Source: Paraburkholderia sp. D15 (lineage in GTDB: Bacteria > Pseudomonadota > Gammaproteobacteria > Burkholderiales > Burkholderiaceae). From it: a stretch of 64,000 nt of DNA. Below, one piece after another: positions 38,080-47,551 of this stretch. The notes under the pieces are model-generated. The model worked only from the letters and a program-made list of their open reading frames with translations, did no database searches and had not been told where the DNA came from. Where the stretch lies: positions 186,001-250,000 of the forward strand of contig NZ_CP110395.1 of assembly GCF_029910215.1 (NCBI RefSeq). Reading direction: 5' to 3'. Both the position numbers and the translations under genes were made by a program. How positions within the stretch are numbered: position 1 is the stretch's first letter; the number at the start of each line of letters is the position of its first letter.

Positions 38080-38706
38080 CTAATTTGCCGGTTTCTCGGC
38101 GGCGTTTTGCCCTGAGTCGTCCCCATCTTTCGCGGTCGCCAGCCAAGCCTGATCGGCCCGCAGATCCTTCAGCATGTTGCAGAACAGCGCGCCCTGTTCG
38201 ATTGCGTCGTCGAGCGCGACGTGGGTGTGCGGATGCTCGTCGAACCAGTGCTTCGGAAAGCGCGGCTTGATGTTCTTGCGATACGGCAGACCGGTCATCG
38301 CGAATGCGAGCGTCTTGATGTCCAGCGCCGACCACGAAAACGGGCAGCGGCCGACAAAACGCATCATGTACCAGAACATGTAGGTGAAGTCGAAGCCGGC
38401 CGGCATCGCGACGAACACCGGCTTGCCCGGCAGCGCCTCGACCCAGTCCACATAGGCGGTCAATGCGGCGGCCGGGTCCTGCAGGTCCTGGCGACAGGCG
38501 GCCCACGCCTCGGGCTGCGTCTTCCACCACGCCTCCTGCACCGGATGCGGCTTCGCGCCGTCGAGCAGTTCGAGATTCGCCGAGAAGGTGGCGATCAGCG
38601 TCTTGTCTTCCGTGTACGCGGCGGACGCGAAGCTGAGCATCGAATGCGGGCCGGGAATCGGGCCGTCCGCTTCGACGTCGGTGCTCACATAGATTTCGCC
38701 GCTCAT
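38080..38706 (-). CDS. DEDD-type 3'-5' exonuclease family protein
   Basis: A 208-residue RNase-H-fold exonuclease. Motif I is STDVEADGP, motif [12 protein letters not shown], and motif [14 protein letters not shown], giving the DEDDh metal-binding set. The family contains small nucleases acting on single-stranded nucleic acid ends. Its ATG overlaps the stop of the metallo-hydrolase gene by four bases (38703-38706), so the two are translationally coupled. The role in the pair is unknown. The C-terminal ten residues are polar and probably disordered. Confidence 0.82.
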   Translation of the reverse strand: MSGEIYVSTDVEADGPIPGPHSMLSFASAAYTEDKTLIATFSANLELLDGAKPHPVQEAWWKTQPEAWAACRQDLQDPAAALTAYVDWVEALPGKPVFVAMPAGFDFTYMFWYMMRFVGRCPFSWSALDIKTLAFAMTGLPYRKNIKPRFPKHWFDEHPHTHVALDDAIEQGALFCNMLKDLRADQAWLATAKDGDDSGQNAAEKPAN

Positions 38707-39347
38707 GCGCTGACTCCGTCCGCGACGTACGGGTTGCTGCGACGCTCCGCGCCGAACGTCGACGTCGGTCCGTGGCCTGGCACGAAGGTGACGTCGTCAC
38801 CGAGTGGCCAGAGTTTTTCGCGGATGGAGCGCACCAGGTCCGCGTGATTGCCGCGCGGAAAGTCCGTGCGGCCGATCGAGCCGGCGAACAGCACGTCGCC
38901 GACCAGCGCGAGCCGGTGCGCGCGGCTGAAGAACACCACGTGGCCCGGCGTGTGGCCGGGGCAGTGATAGACCTCCAGGGTTTCGTCGCCGAAACGCACT
39001 GTGTCGCCGTCGTCCAGCCAGCGGTCCGGCTCGAATGCCTCGGCGGCGGGAAAGCCGAAGCGCGTGCTTTGATCCGGCAGCTTGTCGAGCCAGAAGCGCT
39101 CGTCCGGATGCGGACCTTCGATCGGCACGCCGTAGTGCGTCGCGAGCGTCTTCGCGCCGGCGCAGTGATCGATGTGGCCATGCGTCAGGAATACTTTTTC
39201 GACCGTCACCTGCTGACGCGCGATTTCGCCCTGGATGATGTCCAGGTCGCCGCCCGGATCGACGACGGCCGCGCGTCCGGTGACCTCGCAAACGAGCAGC
39301 GAGCTGTTCTGCTGGAACGGCGTGACGGGGATCAAGGTGACTTTCAT
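38703..39347 (-). CDS. Metallo-beta-lactamase-fold hydrolase, glyoxalase II-like
   Basis: A 214-residue MBL-fold enzyme of the YcbL/GloC type. The zinc ligands are visible: [10 protein letters not shown] (HxHxDH), CPGHTPGHV (third His), [15 protein letters not shown] (bridging Asp) and VPGHGPTS (last His). Such enzymes hydrolyse S-lactoylglutathione or related thioesters. It precedes the exonuclease gene with an ATGA overlap. Confidence 0.92.
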   Translation of the reverse strand: MKVTLIPVTPFQQNSSLLVCEVTGRAAVVDPGGDLDIIQGEIARQQVTVEKVFLTHGHIDHCAGAKTLATHYGVPIEGPHPDERFWLDKLPDQSTRFGFPAAEAFEPDRWLDDGDTVRFGDETLEVYHCPGHTPGHVVFFSRAHRLALVGDVLFAGSIGRTDFPRGNHADLVRSIREKLWPLGDDVTFVPGHGPTSTFGAERRSNPYVADGVSA

Positions 39348-39495
39348 GGATGACGGCGCCGCTGGAAAAACGTTGATTGTACCGGCCTGCGACGCACGAC
39401 CGCCGATGGCCCGAAAGCCCCGCCGCAGCGGGCTTTTGGCCGCTCATTTTTGCAGCAGGTGTGAAAATTCATCAAGCTTTTCAGTCGCTTGCCGT
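39348..39495. other. Upstream region of the metallo-hydrolase gene
   Basis: This stretch holds a GC-rich hairpin AAAGCCC / GGGCTTT (about 39412-39435) with short T or A runs on both sides. It is part of the 638-bp gene-free interval between the metallo-hydrolase start and rlpA; the remainder is described as a promoter and structured RNA below. Confidence 0.5.
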
Positions 39496-39536
39496 CCCAA
39501 AATTTTGTTTTGGGTATAATGCGGCCTATGCATAGG
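39496..39536 (+). promoter_or_regulatory. Strong promoter flanked by two palindromes
   Basis: A consensus -10 box TATAAT (39515-39520) sits directly after a perfect palindromic repeat CCCAAAA-TTTTG-TTTTGGG (39496-39514) in the spacer position, and is followed five bases later by the palindrome CCTATGCATAGG (39525-39536) over the expected start point. The -35 is weak (TTGCCG at 39489-39494, 20-bp spacing), which suggests dependence on an activator or tight control. Confidence 0.6.
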
Positions 39537-39885
39537 GAACTGTGCATGCCACAAGGCGATGCGTCCCCATCAAAAATGGGCACGCGGATCGCCACTCAAG
39601 TTTGGGCTGTCGCAGGGTTGGACAGCCATCAAGTATCGATGCTTTCGATGCACACGTCTTGCCCAGCCAGGCGCCGCGCGCCTGCTACGGATCGAACTTC
39701 CGTGACGCTGGGTGGGGCCTACGCCGCCGTTCCTGTGCGCTGAGTTTGCGCGTGCAAGAACGTGTTTGCCACGTTCGATGGCGGCATGTGGGGTCTGGTC
39801 AGGCTGCCGGGGACAGGTTGCGCCAGACGTGAAAATTAACCGTGCGGTAGCGGCTGAGTGAGCCGCATCCGGGCTTCGACGTACT
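39525..39885 (+). ncRNA. Candidate structured RNA or long 5' leader before rlpA
   Basis: No gene-like ORF occurs here, but the plus-strand transcript would fold into a series of strong stems. They include nested GGCGAT...GATCGCC enclosing CCCAT/ATGGG (39554-39592), GGCTGTC/GACAGCC (about 39605-39627), a three-way junction closed by CCCAGC/GCTGGG with AGGCGC/GCGCCT and ACGGA/TCCGT arms (39662-39714), a second junction closed by GCCGCC/GGCGGC with GAACGTG/CACGTTC (about 39723-39787), GTCTGG/CCAGAC (39796-39829) and GCGGCT/AGCCGC (about 39849-39866). It follows the promoter above. I could not match it to 6S, RNase P, tmRNA, SRP or a known riboswitch by eye. Confidence 0.5.
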
Positions 39886-39985
39886 GCGCTTATTGGCGCG
39901 GCGCGTTGTCGTCCCTTGCCGCCGGAGTCGCAGGCAACACGCTCAACTTCGCGTGATGCGGCTCGACAATGTGATTGCACGTCTT

Positions 39986-40588
39986 ATGAAAACTCGGTTA
40001 TCCCGTAGTCTGGGGACTCTTTTTGCCTTTTTTGTGCTGGCCGGCTGTGCCACGCCTCCGGGCGCCACGAACACGTCCGCAAACGACGTGCCGCGCAGCA
40101 CGAAAGCCGCGCAGGCAGGCACCTTCGGGCCACAAGCCTTCGGTAGCGCGCCGGCCTCCGGCGCGGCGGCGCAAGGCTCGTCGCTGGCTGACGCCAAGCC
40201 TTTGACGGACGATGGTTCGGACGTTTCGGACTTTCATCAAACCGGTCGCGCGTCGTGGTACGGCCGCGGCTTCCATGGCCGCCGCACCGCCAACGGCGAA
40301 CGCTACGACATGCACGCCATGACCGCCGCGCATCGCACGTTGCCGCTCGGCTCGTACGTGCGCGTGACCAATCCGGCGACGTCGCGCTCGGTGGTCGTGC
40401 GGATCAACGATCGCGGTCCGTATGCACGCGGCCGGGTGATCGACCTGTCGATGGCCGCCGCGAGCGCGCTCGACATGCGCCATGCGGGCACCGCGCGCGT
40501 GAAGATCGAAGGCTTGACGCAGCAGGAAGCGCGCGCCGAGATGAACGAGACGCTGGCGTCGAATTCGGGGGCGGGGAACGAGAAGTGA
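39986..40588 (+). CDS. rlpA: RlpA-like septal ring lytic transglycosylase/lipoprotein
   Basis: A 200-residue lipoprotein. The signal ends with the lipobox LAGC (Cys 21), so I start at the ATG at 39986 (MKTRLSRSLG). The double-psi beta-barrel domain follows a low-complexity linker: GRASWYGRGFHGRRTANGERYDM, LPLGSYVRVTN and VVRINDRGPYARGRVIDLSMAAA, with the catalytic-type Asp in NDRGP. RlpA proteins cut denuded glycan strands at the division septum. The SPOR domain of longer RlpAs is absent. The long leader upstream may regulate it. Confidence 0.9.
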   Translation: MKTRLSRSLGTLFAFFVLAGCATPPGATNTSANDVPRSTKAAQAGTFGPQAFGSAPASGAAAQGSSLADAKPLTDDGSDVSDFHQTGRASWYGRGFHGRRTANGERYDMHAMTAAHRTLPLGSYVRVTNPATSRSVVVRINDRGPYARGRVIDLSMAAASALDMRHAGTARVKIEGLTQQEARAEMNETLASNSGAGNEK

Positions 40589-40594
40589 GATTGC

Positions 40595-41962
40595 CTAGAT
40601 CGGCCGGTTAGCGTCGATCCAGGCCTGCGTCGCGGTCATGGTCAGTCTGTACCGCGCGCAATTGAATACCTCCAGCTTTTTCAATTCGTCGAGCAACATA
40701 GCCTCGAATCCCGGGACGACGTTCTCGGTCAATCCCAGTTCTTCCATGGCGGCTCGCGTAGATCGCCGGTCACGCACGACGAGGCCCACCGCCTCGGTCA
40801 AATGCTCTCTGTATCGCAGTCTGAGTGGATTGGGCGCCCCCATCGACTCCAGCACAACGACATACTTCTTGAGTGAGCGCCGGTAGGTCCACGTAAACAG
40901 ATCCACGGCTCGCGAAACATCCAGGAACTCGTAGACACCAAGCATCGCTTGCGCGTAGTCGTGCGGATCCACGTCGAGAAATGACAGGGGTGAACAGTTG
41001 TAGAGCATCAAGGGAATGTTGGCTGCAAGGCGGCTGGTTCGCTTGTTGCCGTCCTCGAAGGGTTGCAGATACGCCAGATTGACCCACAGAAAAAAAGCGG
41101 CCTCGATTGGATTCTTGATGAGCCGTGATTTGGCCACGATCGAGTCCAGCATTTCCTCGAGCACGGTTGGGACTTGGGTCGGCACATAGACAGTGTCAGT
41201 GATGTTGACCAGCTTCTTGCGGATGACGCCCAATGCCTCCGTGTCGGCGAGAAGGTCCTGCATCAGCACGGCATGCAGGTTTCGGACAAGCGCCGTCGAG
41301 AGGCCCTGAAGCGGCACCGCGTCGACCAGAAACTCGATGGCCGTTTTGTGGTTGAGCAGCATGACCGCGTCGATATCGTCGCCGGCGGTTCCGCGCTTGA
41401 AAAGATCCTCTGTTGCCAGCAAGGTGTACCGATTGCCTTCCAGCCGCGAGGACGACCACGACAGGTCGATCAGCAACTGCTCCAGCACGTTGCGCGCGTA
41501 GGTTCCTGCAGGCTGCTGCTCGCGCAGACGTCCTTCGCGGTAAAGCGTGTCGGCCAGTTCCGGTGGCATGAGCCAACTCACGTTCGGCACGTAGTTCTCG
41601 ACGAATTCTCGCTGGTAGGTCACTGGATCGCGCGCGGCAAGAGGCATGTCGAGCTTGCGGCCGAGTTCAATGGACGCTGCGGACCATGGTGGATGAACGA
41701 CAGTGTTTGGCTCTTGCCCCGTGACCGTTAGCGTGGCAGCTGGCGTCAGGTCTTCGGCTTCGACCAGACGATAGCGTGTCGCTCGCGCCAAACCGCTTCG
41801 CGTGAGTAGTCCGCTGGCGCACAGGGCGTCTAGATGGCGCCGGACGGTGGCGGAACTGCCTTGCGTGGCGTGAATGACATCCGTGGATGAAACCTCCGAT
41901 TGGCCCGCTTGAGCGAGTTGCCGGACGGCCTCGAGGATGGATGATTGACTGATTCTGCTCAT
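40595..41962 (-). CDS. HTH-Fic family protein with altered active-site motif
   Basis: A 455-residue protein. Residues 1-70 form a winged helix (VSSTDVIHATQGSSATVRRHLDALCASGLL); the central Fic domain carries an N-terminal inhibitory helix SSSRLEGN ((S/T)xxxEGN) and the core motif QPFEDGNKRTSR. Canonical AMPylators have HPFxxGNGR, so the catalytic His is Gln (CAA) and the second Gly is Lys. A C-terminal helical domain follows. It may be an inactive or differently acting Fic protein that works as a DNA-binding regulator of its own promoter. It lies between rlpA and rsmI, separating otherwise core genes, and its promoter carries an array of GAGCAGAT sites. Confidence 0.88.
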   Translation of the reverse strand: MSRISQSSILEAVRQLAQAGQSEVSSTDVIHATQGSSATVRRHLDALCASGLLTRSGLARATRYRLVEAEDLTPAATLTVTGQEPNTVVHPPWSAASIELGRKLDMPLAARDPVTYQREFVENYVPNVSWLMPPELADTLYREGRLREQQPAGTYARNVLEQLLIDLSWSSSRLEGNRYTLLATEDLFKRGTAGDDIDAVMLLNHKTAIEFLVDAVPLQGLSTALVRNLHAVLMQDLLADTEALGVIRKKLVNITDTVYVPTQVPTVLEEMLDSIVAKSRLIKNPIEAAFFLWVNLAYLQPFEDGNKRTSRLAANIPLMLYNCSPLSFLDVDPHDYAQAMLGVYEFLDVSRAVDLFTWTYRRSLKKYVVVLESMGAPNPLRLRYREHLTEAVGLVVRDRRSTRAAMEELGLTENVVPGFEAMLLDELKKLEVFNCARYRLTMTATQAWIDANRPI

Positions 41963-42057
41963 TTATCTGCCCAGAATCTGCTCGAATGTGAGCAGATTTT
42001 GTTTTTCATGAGCAAATAGTAGGCTTTTTGAGCAGATTGATCAAATTTGAGCAGATA
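41952..42057. promoter_or_regulatory. GAGCAGAT operator array over the Fic promoter
   Basis: Four direct copies on the plus strand start at 41990, 42010, 42030 and 42049 (GAGCAGATT, GAGCAAATA, GAGCAGATT, GAGCAGATA), 19-20 bp apart, about two helical turns. Two inverted copies lie at 41952-41960, overlapping the Fic start codon, and 41975-41983, the latter making a 9-bp perfect inverted repeat with the first direct copy. The DNA is AT-rich compared with both flanking genes. This is the pattern expected for cooperative autoregulation, plausibly by the Fic protein's own HTH domain. Confidence 0.75.
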
Positions 42058-42131
42058 GTGGCCAGATTTGAAGACAGGCGCCACGTGCGAATTGAGCTAC
42101 GACGGCAAGGTCGCGTTTTTGTCCGTTCGTA

Positions 42132-43008
42132 TTACTTCCCATCCTGCTTCAACGCCAACGCCCGCGAATACAGCGCGTTGCGCGACACCCCGGTGATCGA
42201 CGCCGCGACCTTCGCCGCGCTGCTCACCGTCAACTCTTCCAGCAGGATCTCCAGCAGCGCGTCGTGATCGTGTTCGCCGGCGGCTTCCGGCTGCGCGCCT
42301 TCCACGACCAGCACGAATTCGCCGCGTTGACGGTTCGCGTCGGCGGCGAGCCATGCTGGCGCTTCGGCCAGGGTGTGTTGAGCCAGTGCTTCATGTAACT
42401 TTGTCAGCTCCCGCGCGATCAGCAGACGGCGCTCGCCGCCGAATGCATCGGCCAGTGCCTGCACCGTTTCGACGATCCGGTGCGGAGCTTCGTAGAACAC
42501 CATCGCGTGAGGATGGCGCGCGAGCGCCTGCAGCGCGGCGGCGCGCGCCTTCGGCTTGGGCGGCAGAAAGCCGAGGAACGAGAACGTCGCGACCCAGTCG
42601 CCGGCTGCGCTCAATGCCGTCGCGAGCGCGCTCGCGCCGGGCAGCGGGATGACCGGATAGCCTGCCTCGCGCACCGCGTCGACGAGCTTCGCGCCGGGGT
42701 CCGAGATGCCGGGCGTGCCCGCGTCCGATACATAGGCCACGCGCTCGCCGGCTTGCAGATGCTCGATCAGCCGCTGCGCCGCCGCGCGTTCGTTGTGCTG
42801 ATGCACCGCGACGAGCGGCTTGGAGATGCCGTAGCGCGCGAGCAGCTGGCCGGTGTTGCGCGTGTCTTCGGCCGCGATGCGATCCACCAGTCCGAGCACA
42901 TGCAACGCGCGCAGTGTGATGTCGGCGATGTTGCCGATCGGCGTGGCCACCACATACAGCGCGGCGGCGGGGTACTGCTGCCCTTGCGCGAATTCGGAGA
43001 GAGGAGTC

Positions 43009-43010
<2 letters not shown>
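42132..43010 (-). CDS. rsmI: 16S rRNA 2'-O-methyltransferase RsmI
   Basis: A 292-residue SAM-dependent tetrapyrrole-methylase-fold enzyme that methylates the ribose of C1402 of 16S rRNA. Signatures are [41 protein letters not shown] and VFYEAPHRI. The C-terminal domain ends [24 protein letters not shown]. Its start codon overlaps, in the opposite direction, the most upstream start of yraN (CATG at 43008-43011). The length is normal. Confidence 0.97.
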
Positions 43011-44347
<1,337 letters not shown>

Positions 44348-44372
44348 GACTGATCCGAAGGAGAGCTGGTTG

Positions 44373-45173
44373 ATGAGCGTATTCCGCGTCAAGAAGACAC
44401 TGGTGAGAACCGTGCTGGTGGTTGGGTTCGCGGCGGGGCTGTCCGCGACGTTGCAGGGGTGCTTCCTCGCCGTTGCGGGCGCGGCGGGCGGCGGCGCGCT
44501 GGTGGCGACCGACCGGCGCACGCTCGGCGCGCAGACGGAGGATCGCGAGTTGCAGGTGAAGGCGCTCTCGCAGATCAGCCAGAACCTGCCGGACAACGCG
44601 CACGTGAACGTGGCGGTGTTCAATCGTCGCGTGCTGCTGACCGGCGAGGTGGCGGGCGATGTGTCGAAGCAGCGGGCGGAGTCGATCGTGCGTGGGCTGA
44701 ACAACGTCAATACGATCGTCAACGAGCTGGCGATCATGCCTGCGAGTTCGTTCTCGTCGCGCACCAACGATACCTATCTGGAGACGCGCGTGAAGACCGC
44801 GCTGATCGCCGAGAAGAACATTTCGGCGAACAACTTCAAGGTGGTGGCCGAGCGTGGTTCGGTGTACCTGATGGGCCTCGTCACGATGGACGAAGGCAAT
44901 CGCGGCGCCGACGTCGCGAGCCGCGTGCCGGGCGTGGTGCAGGTCGTGAAGGTGTTCCAGTACATCCAGCCGCAGGAAGCGGCGGCCGCTGCTGCCGCGG
45001 CGGCGACTGCGCCGACGGCGCCGGCCGCTTCGCAGCCGGATGCGAGTGCGCCGACGGTGGGCGCGATTCCGGATTCGTCGGTGAGCTCGCGGCCGCTCGA
45101 TCAGCAGGCGCCGGCGCCGGTCAGCAATTCGAACTCGGTGCATCCGGGCAATCCCGCGGCGACGACGCCATGA
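44373..45173 (+). CDS. BON-domain lipoprotein (YraP/DolP-like)
   Basis: A 266-residue outer-membrane lipoprotein. The signal ends at LQGC; two BON domains follow (TEDRELQVKALSQISQNLPDN...VLLTGEVAGD and RTNDTYLETRVKTALIAEK...VYLMGLVTMDEG). The last 70 residues are an Ala/Pro/Ser-rich tail not found in E. coli DolP. BON domains bind phospholipid and support outer-membrane integrity. AAGGAGAG sets the start at 44373. It lies 25 bp after diaA and its stop overlaps the cytochrome start by ATGA. Confidence 0.9.
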   Translation: MSVFRVKKTLVRTVLVVGFAAGLSATLQGCFLAVAGAAGGGALVATDRRTLGAQTEDRELQVKALSQISQNLPDNAHVNVAVFNRRVLLTGEVAGDVSKQRAESIVRGLNNVNTIVNELAIMPASSFSSRTNDTYLETRVKTALIAEKNISANNFKVVAERGSVYLMGLVTMDEGNRGADVASRVPGVVQVVKVFQYIQPQEAAAAAAAAATAPTAPAASQPDASAPTVGAIPDSSVSSRPLDQQAPAPVSNSNSVHPGNPAATTP

Positions 45174-45544
45174 AGCGCGGCGTGATCGTTTTCGCGTCGG
45201 TGCTGGCGGGCGCGGTGCTGGGGATGTTTGTATCGACGGCGCATGCTGCGGATGCTGGGGCTGGGGCTACTGCGACGGATGCGGGGCGTGGGCAGGCCAT
45301 TGCCAATGCGAACGCCTGCATGGGGTGTCATGCGGTGGACCGGAAGCTGGTCGGGCCGTCGTTCCAGCAGATCGCCGCGAAGTATAAGGGCGATGCGCAG
45401 GCGCCTGCGAAGCTCGCCAGTAAGGTGAAGAATGGCGGGTCCGGCGTGTGGGGCATGATCCCGATGCCGGCGCATCAGTCGATGAGCGATGCGGATATCC
45501 GGACGGTGGTGGATTGGGTGTTGAAGGGGGCGCCGGGGAAGTGA
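45170..45544 (+). CDS. Class I cytochrome c (c551/c552-like)
   Basis: A 124-residue exported monohaem cytochrome. A signal peptide ends at AHA; the haem motif is CMGCH and the distal Met is in MIPMPAHQ, with the conserved C-terminal VVDWVLKG. It carries electrons in the periplasm. The ATG overlaps the stop of the BON lipoprotein gene by four bases, so it is the last gene of the diaA operon. Confidence 0.93.
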   Translation: MKRGVIVFASVLAGAVLGMFVSTAHAADAGAGATATDAGRGQAIANANACMGCHAVDRKLVGPSFQQIAAKYKGDAQAPAKLASKVKNGGSGVWGMIPMPAHQSMSDADIRTVVDWVLKGAPGK

Positions 45545-45602
45545 GCGGTGGTGAGTTGCCTTTTTTGACTCTCGTCGTCTTCTGGTTGTCGTAGGGGCGG
45601 GC

Positions 45603-45633
45603 TTGGCAAAACGGAAAATCCTTGTGCTAGAAT
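45603..45633 (+). promoter_or_regulatory. Promoter of the tRNA-Ala gene
   Basis: TTGGCA (45603-45608) and TAGAAT (45628-45633) with 19-bp spacing, 12 bp before the mature tRNA 5' end. Confidence 0.55.
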
Positions 45634-45645
45634 CGTCAGCACGTT

Positions 45646-45721
<76 letters not shown>

Positions 45722-45730
45722 GGAATATCA

Positions 45731-45766
45731 AAGGGTTACAGGTGATTTGCCTGTAACCCTTTTTTG
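45731..45766 (+). terminator. Rho-independent terminator of the tRNA gene
   Basis: Perfect 12-base-pair stem AAGGGTTACAGG / CCTGTAACCCTT with a 7-base loop and T-run, ten bases after the tRNA CCA end. Confidence 0.92.
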
Positions 45767-46071
45767 TTTCTGTGGGTCATGTAAGCGCTGTGTAACCGGA
45801 TTTGGTCGACATCGATCAATCTCGTTCCGCGTGGTGACTGGGGCACCCATTCTTCGCTTCTTCGGAGTAGAACCGGATTGCAGCAGCGTTCACTAGCAGA
45901 AGACCAGCGCCCGGGCGTCCTGCACCGCAAACGAATAGCAGTGAACTCGGCGAGGTCTGCCTCATGCTGTTTCACGGCCGCTGCTGAGGACTTTTTCCAG
46001 GGTATCAAACCACGAACGTGTGCGTACGAACTGCGTCACATATTTCAAAATCAACAAACCGCAACGGGGCT
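45767..46071. other. Junction region between core genome and accessory island
   Basis: About 305 bp without a credible gene. I looked for an integrase or integrase fragment in all frames and saw none. The change in codon style and gene content begins here. Confidence 0.5.
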
Positions 46072-47094
46072 ATGGCGCACGACCAATCACCAAGCGACCT
46101 AACTGTGGACGGCCGAACACAGCACGGGAACACCGCTGCCACGCGGCAGCCTTATGCCCCACCGGCACCTATGCCCTTAAGAAGCAACAGAAGAGCCAAA
46201 GTCGATTTTTTATCACTATCCAGCGTACTGGATGTGATAGCTCGCTGCATCGTGATTTGCGACGACGAACTGGACGGCAGTCCAAACACCAGTCGCATTG
46301 AGGACGGGCCAACCGCATATTTGAGGATGCTCGAAACGGGCGCAATCAAGCAATGTTACCGAGCGTCCCGAGCGGCAGCCATTTTAGGCTTGAGTCTTTC
46401 CAACGCGCCCGCTGATCGGCGGCCACGGTGGTTCGACATCGCTGTGGCTAGGGGCGAGCCATGGCAAAGCGATGTGGTATCCGTCGAGGGATACAACGTT
46501 CTTGCTGAGAACGCGAGATGGGAGCACTCCCACAAGCACGAACTGCGGCGGTTCGACCAGACTGCTGGCTCGCGTTGGTCAATCGACGAAACAGGGTTCC
46601 TGCCGGCCAAGGCACGTTTAGCCGATGTGCCGCTGGTGCCACGCATGCGTCAGATAGGTTTCGATCGCGCTGAAATACTCGAGTTTCTGCTCACTGAGCA
46701 CATCCCAAATACTCTCGCCGTTCCGCTCCCGGAGCGGGAAGCGCCCGTGTTGCAATCAGAAGACGGCACGGCAACTGCAACTGCGGATTGTGGATCAAAT
46801 CGACCGAACGCGCGGCAGGCTAGCCGGGAGCTTGCTCACCCACTAAAAAAACTCATTAACCAAGCCATTGTGGATATAGGGGGAGATCGTACTGACGTCA
46901 ATGCCGTTTGGAGTCGGCTGGTCGAGATGGCTCAAAGTAGGCCGCCGCCGAAGCCTATGCGCAAGTTCGTCGAGAAGGAAGGCATCGAGTACATATCAGG
47001 CGAGTCGACAAAATTCTTCAAGCACGACTCGCTGCGCAAACAGTTGATCCCCTCCGCTCGCGGAAAAAAAAAGAAGGCGGCGGCTAGGGCGTAG
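46072..47094 (+). CDS. Hypothetical protein, accessory island
   Basis: A 340-residue protein without a recognised domain. It has a disordered N terminus, a central mixed region (FLSLSSVLDVIARCIVICDD, then RASRAAAILGLSLSNAP) and a C-terminal block LKKLINQAIVDIGGDRTDVNAVWSRL followed by EGIEYISGESTKFFKHDSLRKQL and a Lys/Ala-rich tail. The last block resembles segments seen in unassigned proteins of integrative elements. The start at 46072 is the best Met near the onset of coding composition but has a weak ribosome site. It is the first gene after the tRNA. Confidence 0.65.
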   Translation: MAHDQSPSDLTVDGRTQHGNTAATRQPYAPPAPMPLRSNRRAKVDFLSLSSVLDVIARCIVICDDELDGSPNTSRIEDGPTAYLRMLETGAIKQCYRASRAAAILGLSLSNAPADRRPRWFDIAVARGEPWQSDVVSVEGYNVLAENARWEHSHKHELRRFDQTAGSRWSIDETGFLPAKARLADVPLVPRMRQIGFDRAEILEFLLTEHIPNTLAVPLPEREAPVLQSEDGTATATADCGSNRPNARQASRELAHPLKKLINQAIVDIGGDRTDVNAVWSRLVEMAQSRPPPKPMRKFVEKEGIEYISGESTKFFKHDSLRKQLIPSARGKKKKAAARA

Positions 47095-47120
47095 CCGCCC
47101 GTTGATCGGCACCCTGCCCG

Positions 47121-47170
47121 TTTCCGCCCGCTGACGCCGCTTTCCGCCCGAACTCTGGAGCGGGCGGGGA
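47121..47170. repeat. Iteron-like TTTCCGCCCG repeats
   Basis: TTTCCGCCCG at 47121-47130 and exactly again at 47141-47150, with an inverted relative CGGGCGGGGA at 47161-47170, all on a 20-bp grid; a partial copy (TGCCCG) precedes the first. They lie 126 bp before the HTH gene that starts the replication-like operon, so they may be an operator or replication iterons. Confidence 0.6.
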
Positions 47171-47295
47171 CTCCGAACTACGCTTGCATCCAATCGATCG
47201 ACACGGAGTTGCGAGTTGCGGGATAGATTGATGTCATCCTGCCTCCCAACTCCGAGCGACGAGAAACATTCGTTCGTCAATCCACTGGAGGCAAT

Positions 47296-47541
47296 ATGTC
47301 CCAACCCCTCTCTGTTTCCGCCCTCGATCGTTACCTCACGACTGAAGAACTCGCGGGTTTCGTCGCGTGCAAGGCACCGTCCATCCGCAAACGCTATAGC
47401 CAGACGGGCAGCTACCACGGAGTCCGGCCAATTAAGTTGAGGAATCGCCGTCTGCTCTGGCCGATGGATTCGATCGAGCAACTTGTAGCATGTGCCGGCG
47501 GTAGGATCGCGGTACACGCTGAATCCCCGGATGCGGCGTGA
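47296..47541 (+). CDS. Small excisionase-like helix-turn-helix protein
   Basis: An 81-residue protein with a MerR/excisionase-type winged helix: YLTTEELAGFVACKAPSIRKRYSQTGSYHGVRPIKLRNRRLLWPMDSIEQL. Such AlpA/Xis-like proteins on integrative elements control excision and early genes. A GGAGG ribosome site gives the start at 47296. It begins a four-gene unit with the next three genes and lies just downstream of the iteron-like repeats. Confidence 0.78.
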   Translation: MSQPLSVSALDRYLTTEELAGFVACKAPSIRKRYSQTGSYHGVRPIKLRNRRLLWPMDSIEQLVACAGGRIAVHAESPDAA

Positions 47542-47551
47542 GGAGGCGACT

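Noticed and set aside
39525..39885. 6S RNA, tmRNA or RNase P assignment for the structured region
   Set aside because: GGCGGCAT near the 3' part recalls 6S RNA, but the fold is multi-branched rather than one long bulged hairpin, and no tmRNA or RNase P signature is present.
44459..45544. A 361-codon plus-strand frame joining the BON lipoprotein and cytochrome regions
   Set aside because: Its first part is an out-of-frame reading of the BON gene; only the last 124 codons, starting at 45170, are the real cytochrome.
45736..46008. A 90-codon minus-strand frame after the tRNA as an integrase remnant
   Set aside because: No tyrosine recombinase motifs (R...HxxR...Y) and composition is not gene-like.
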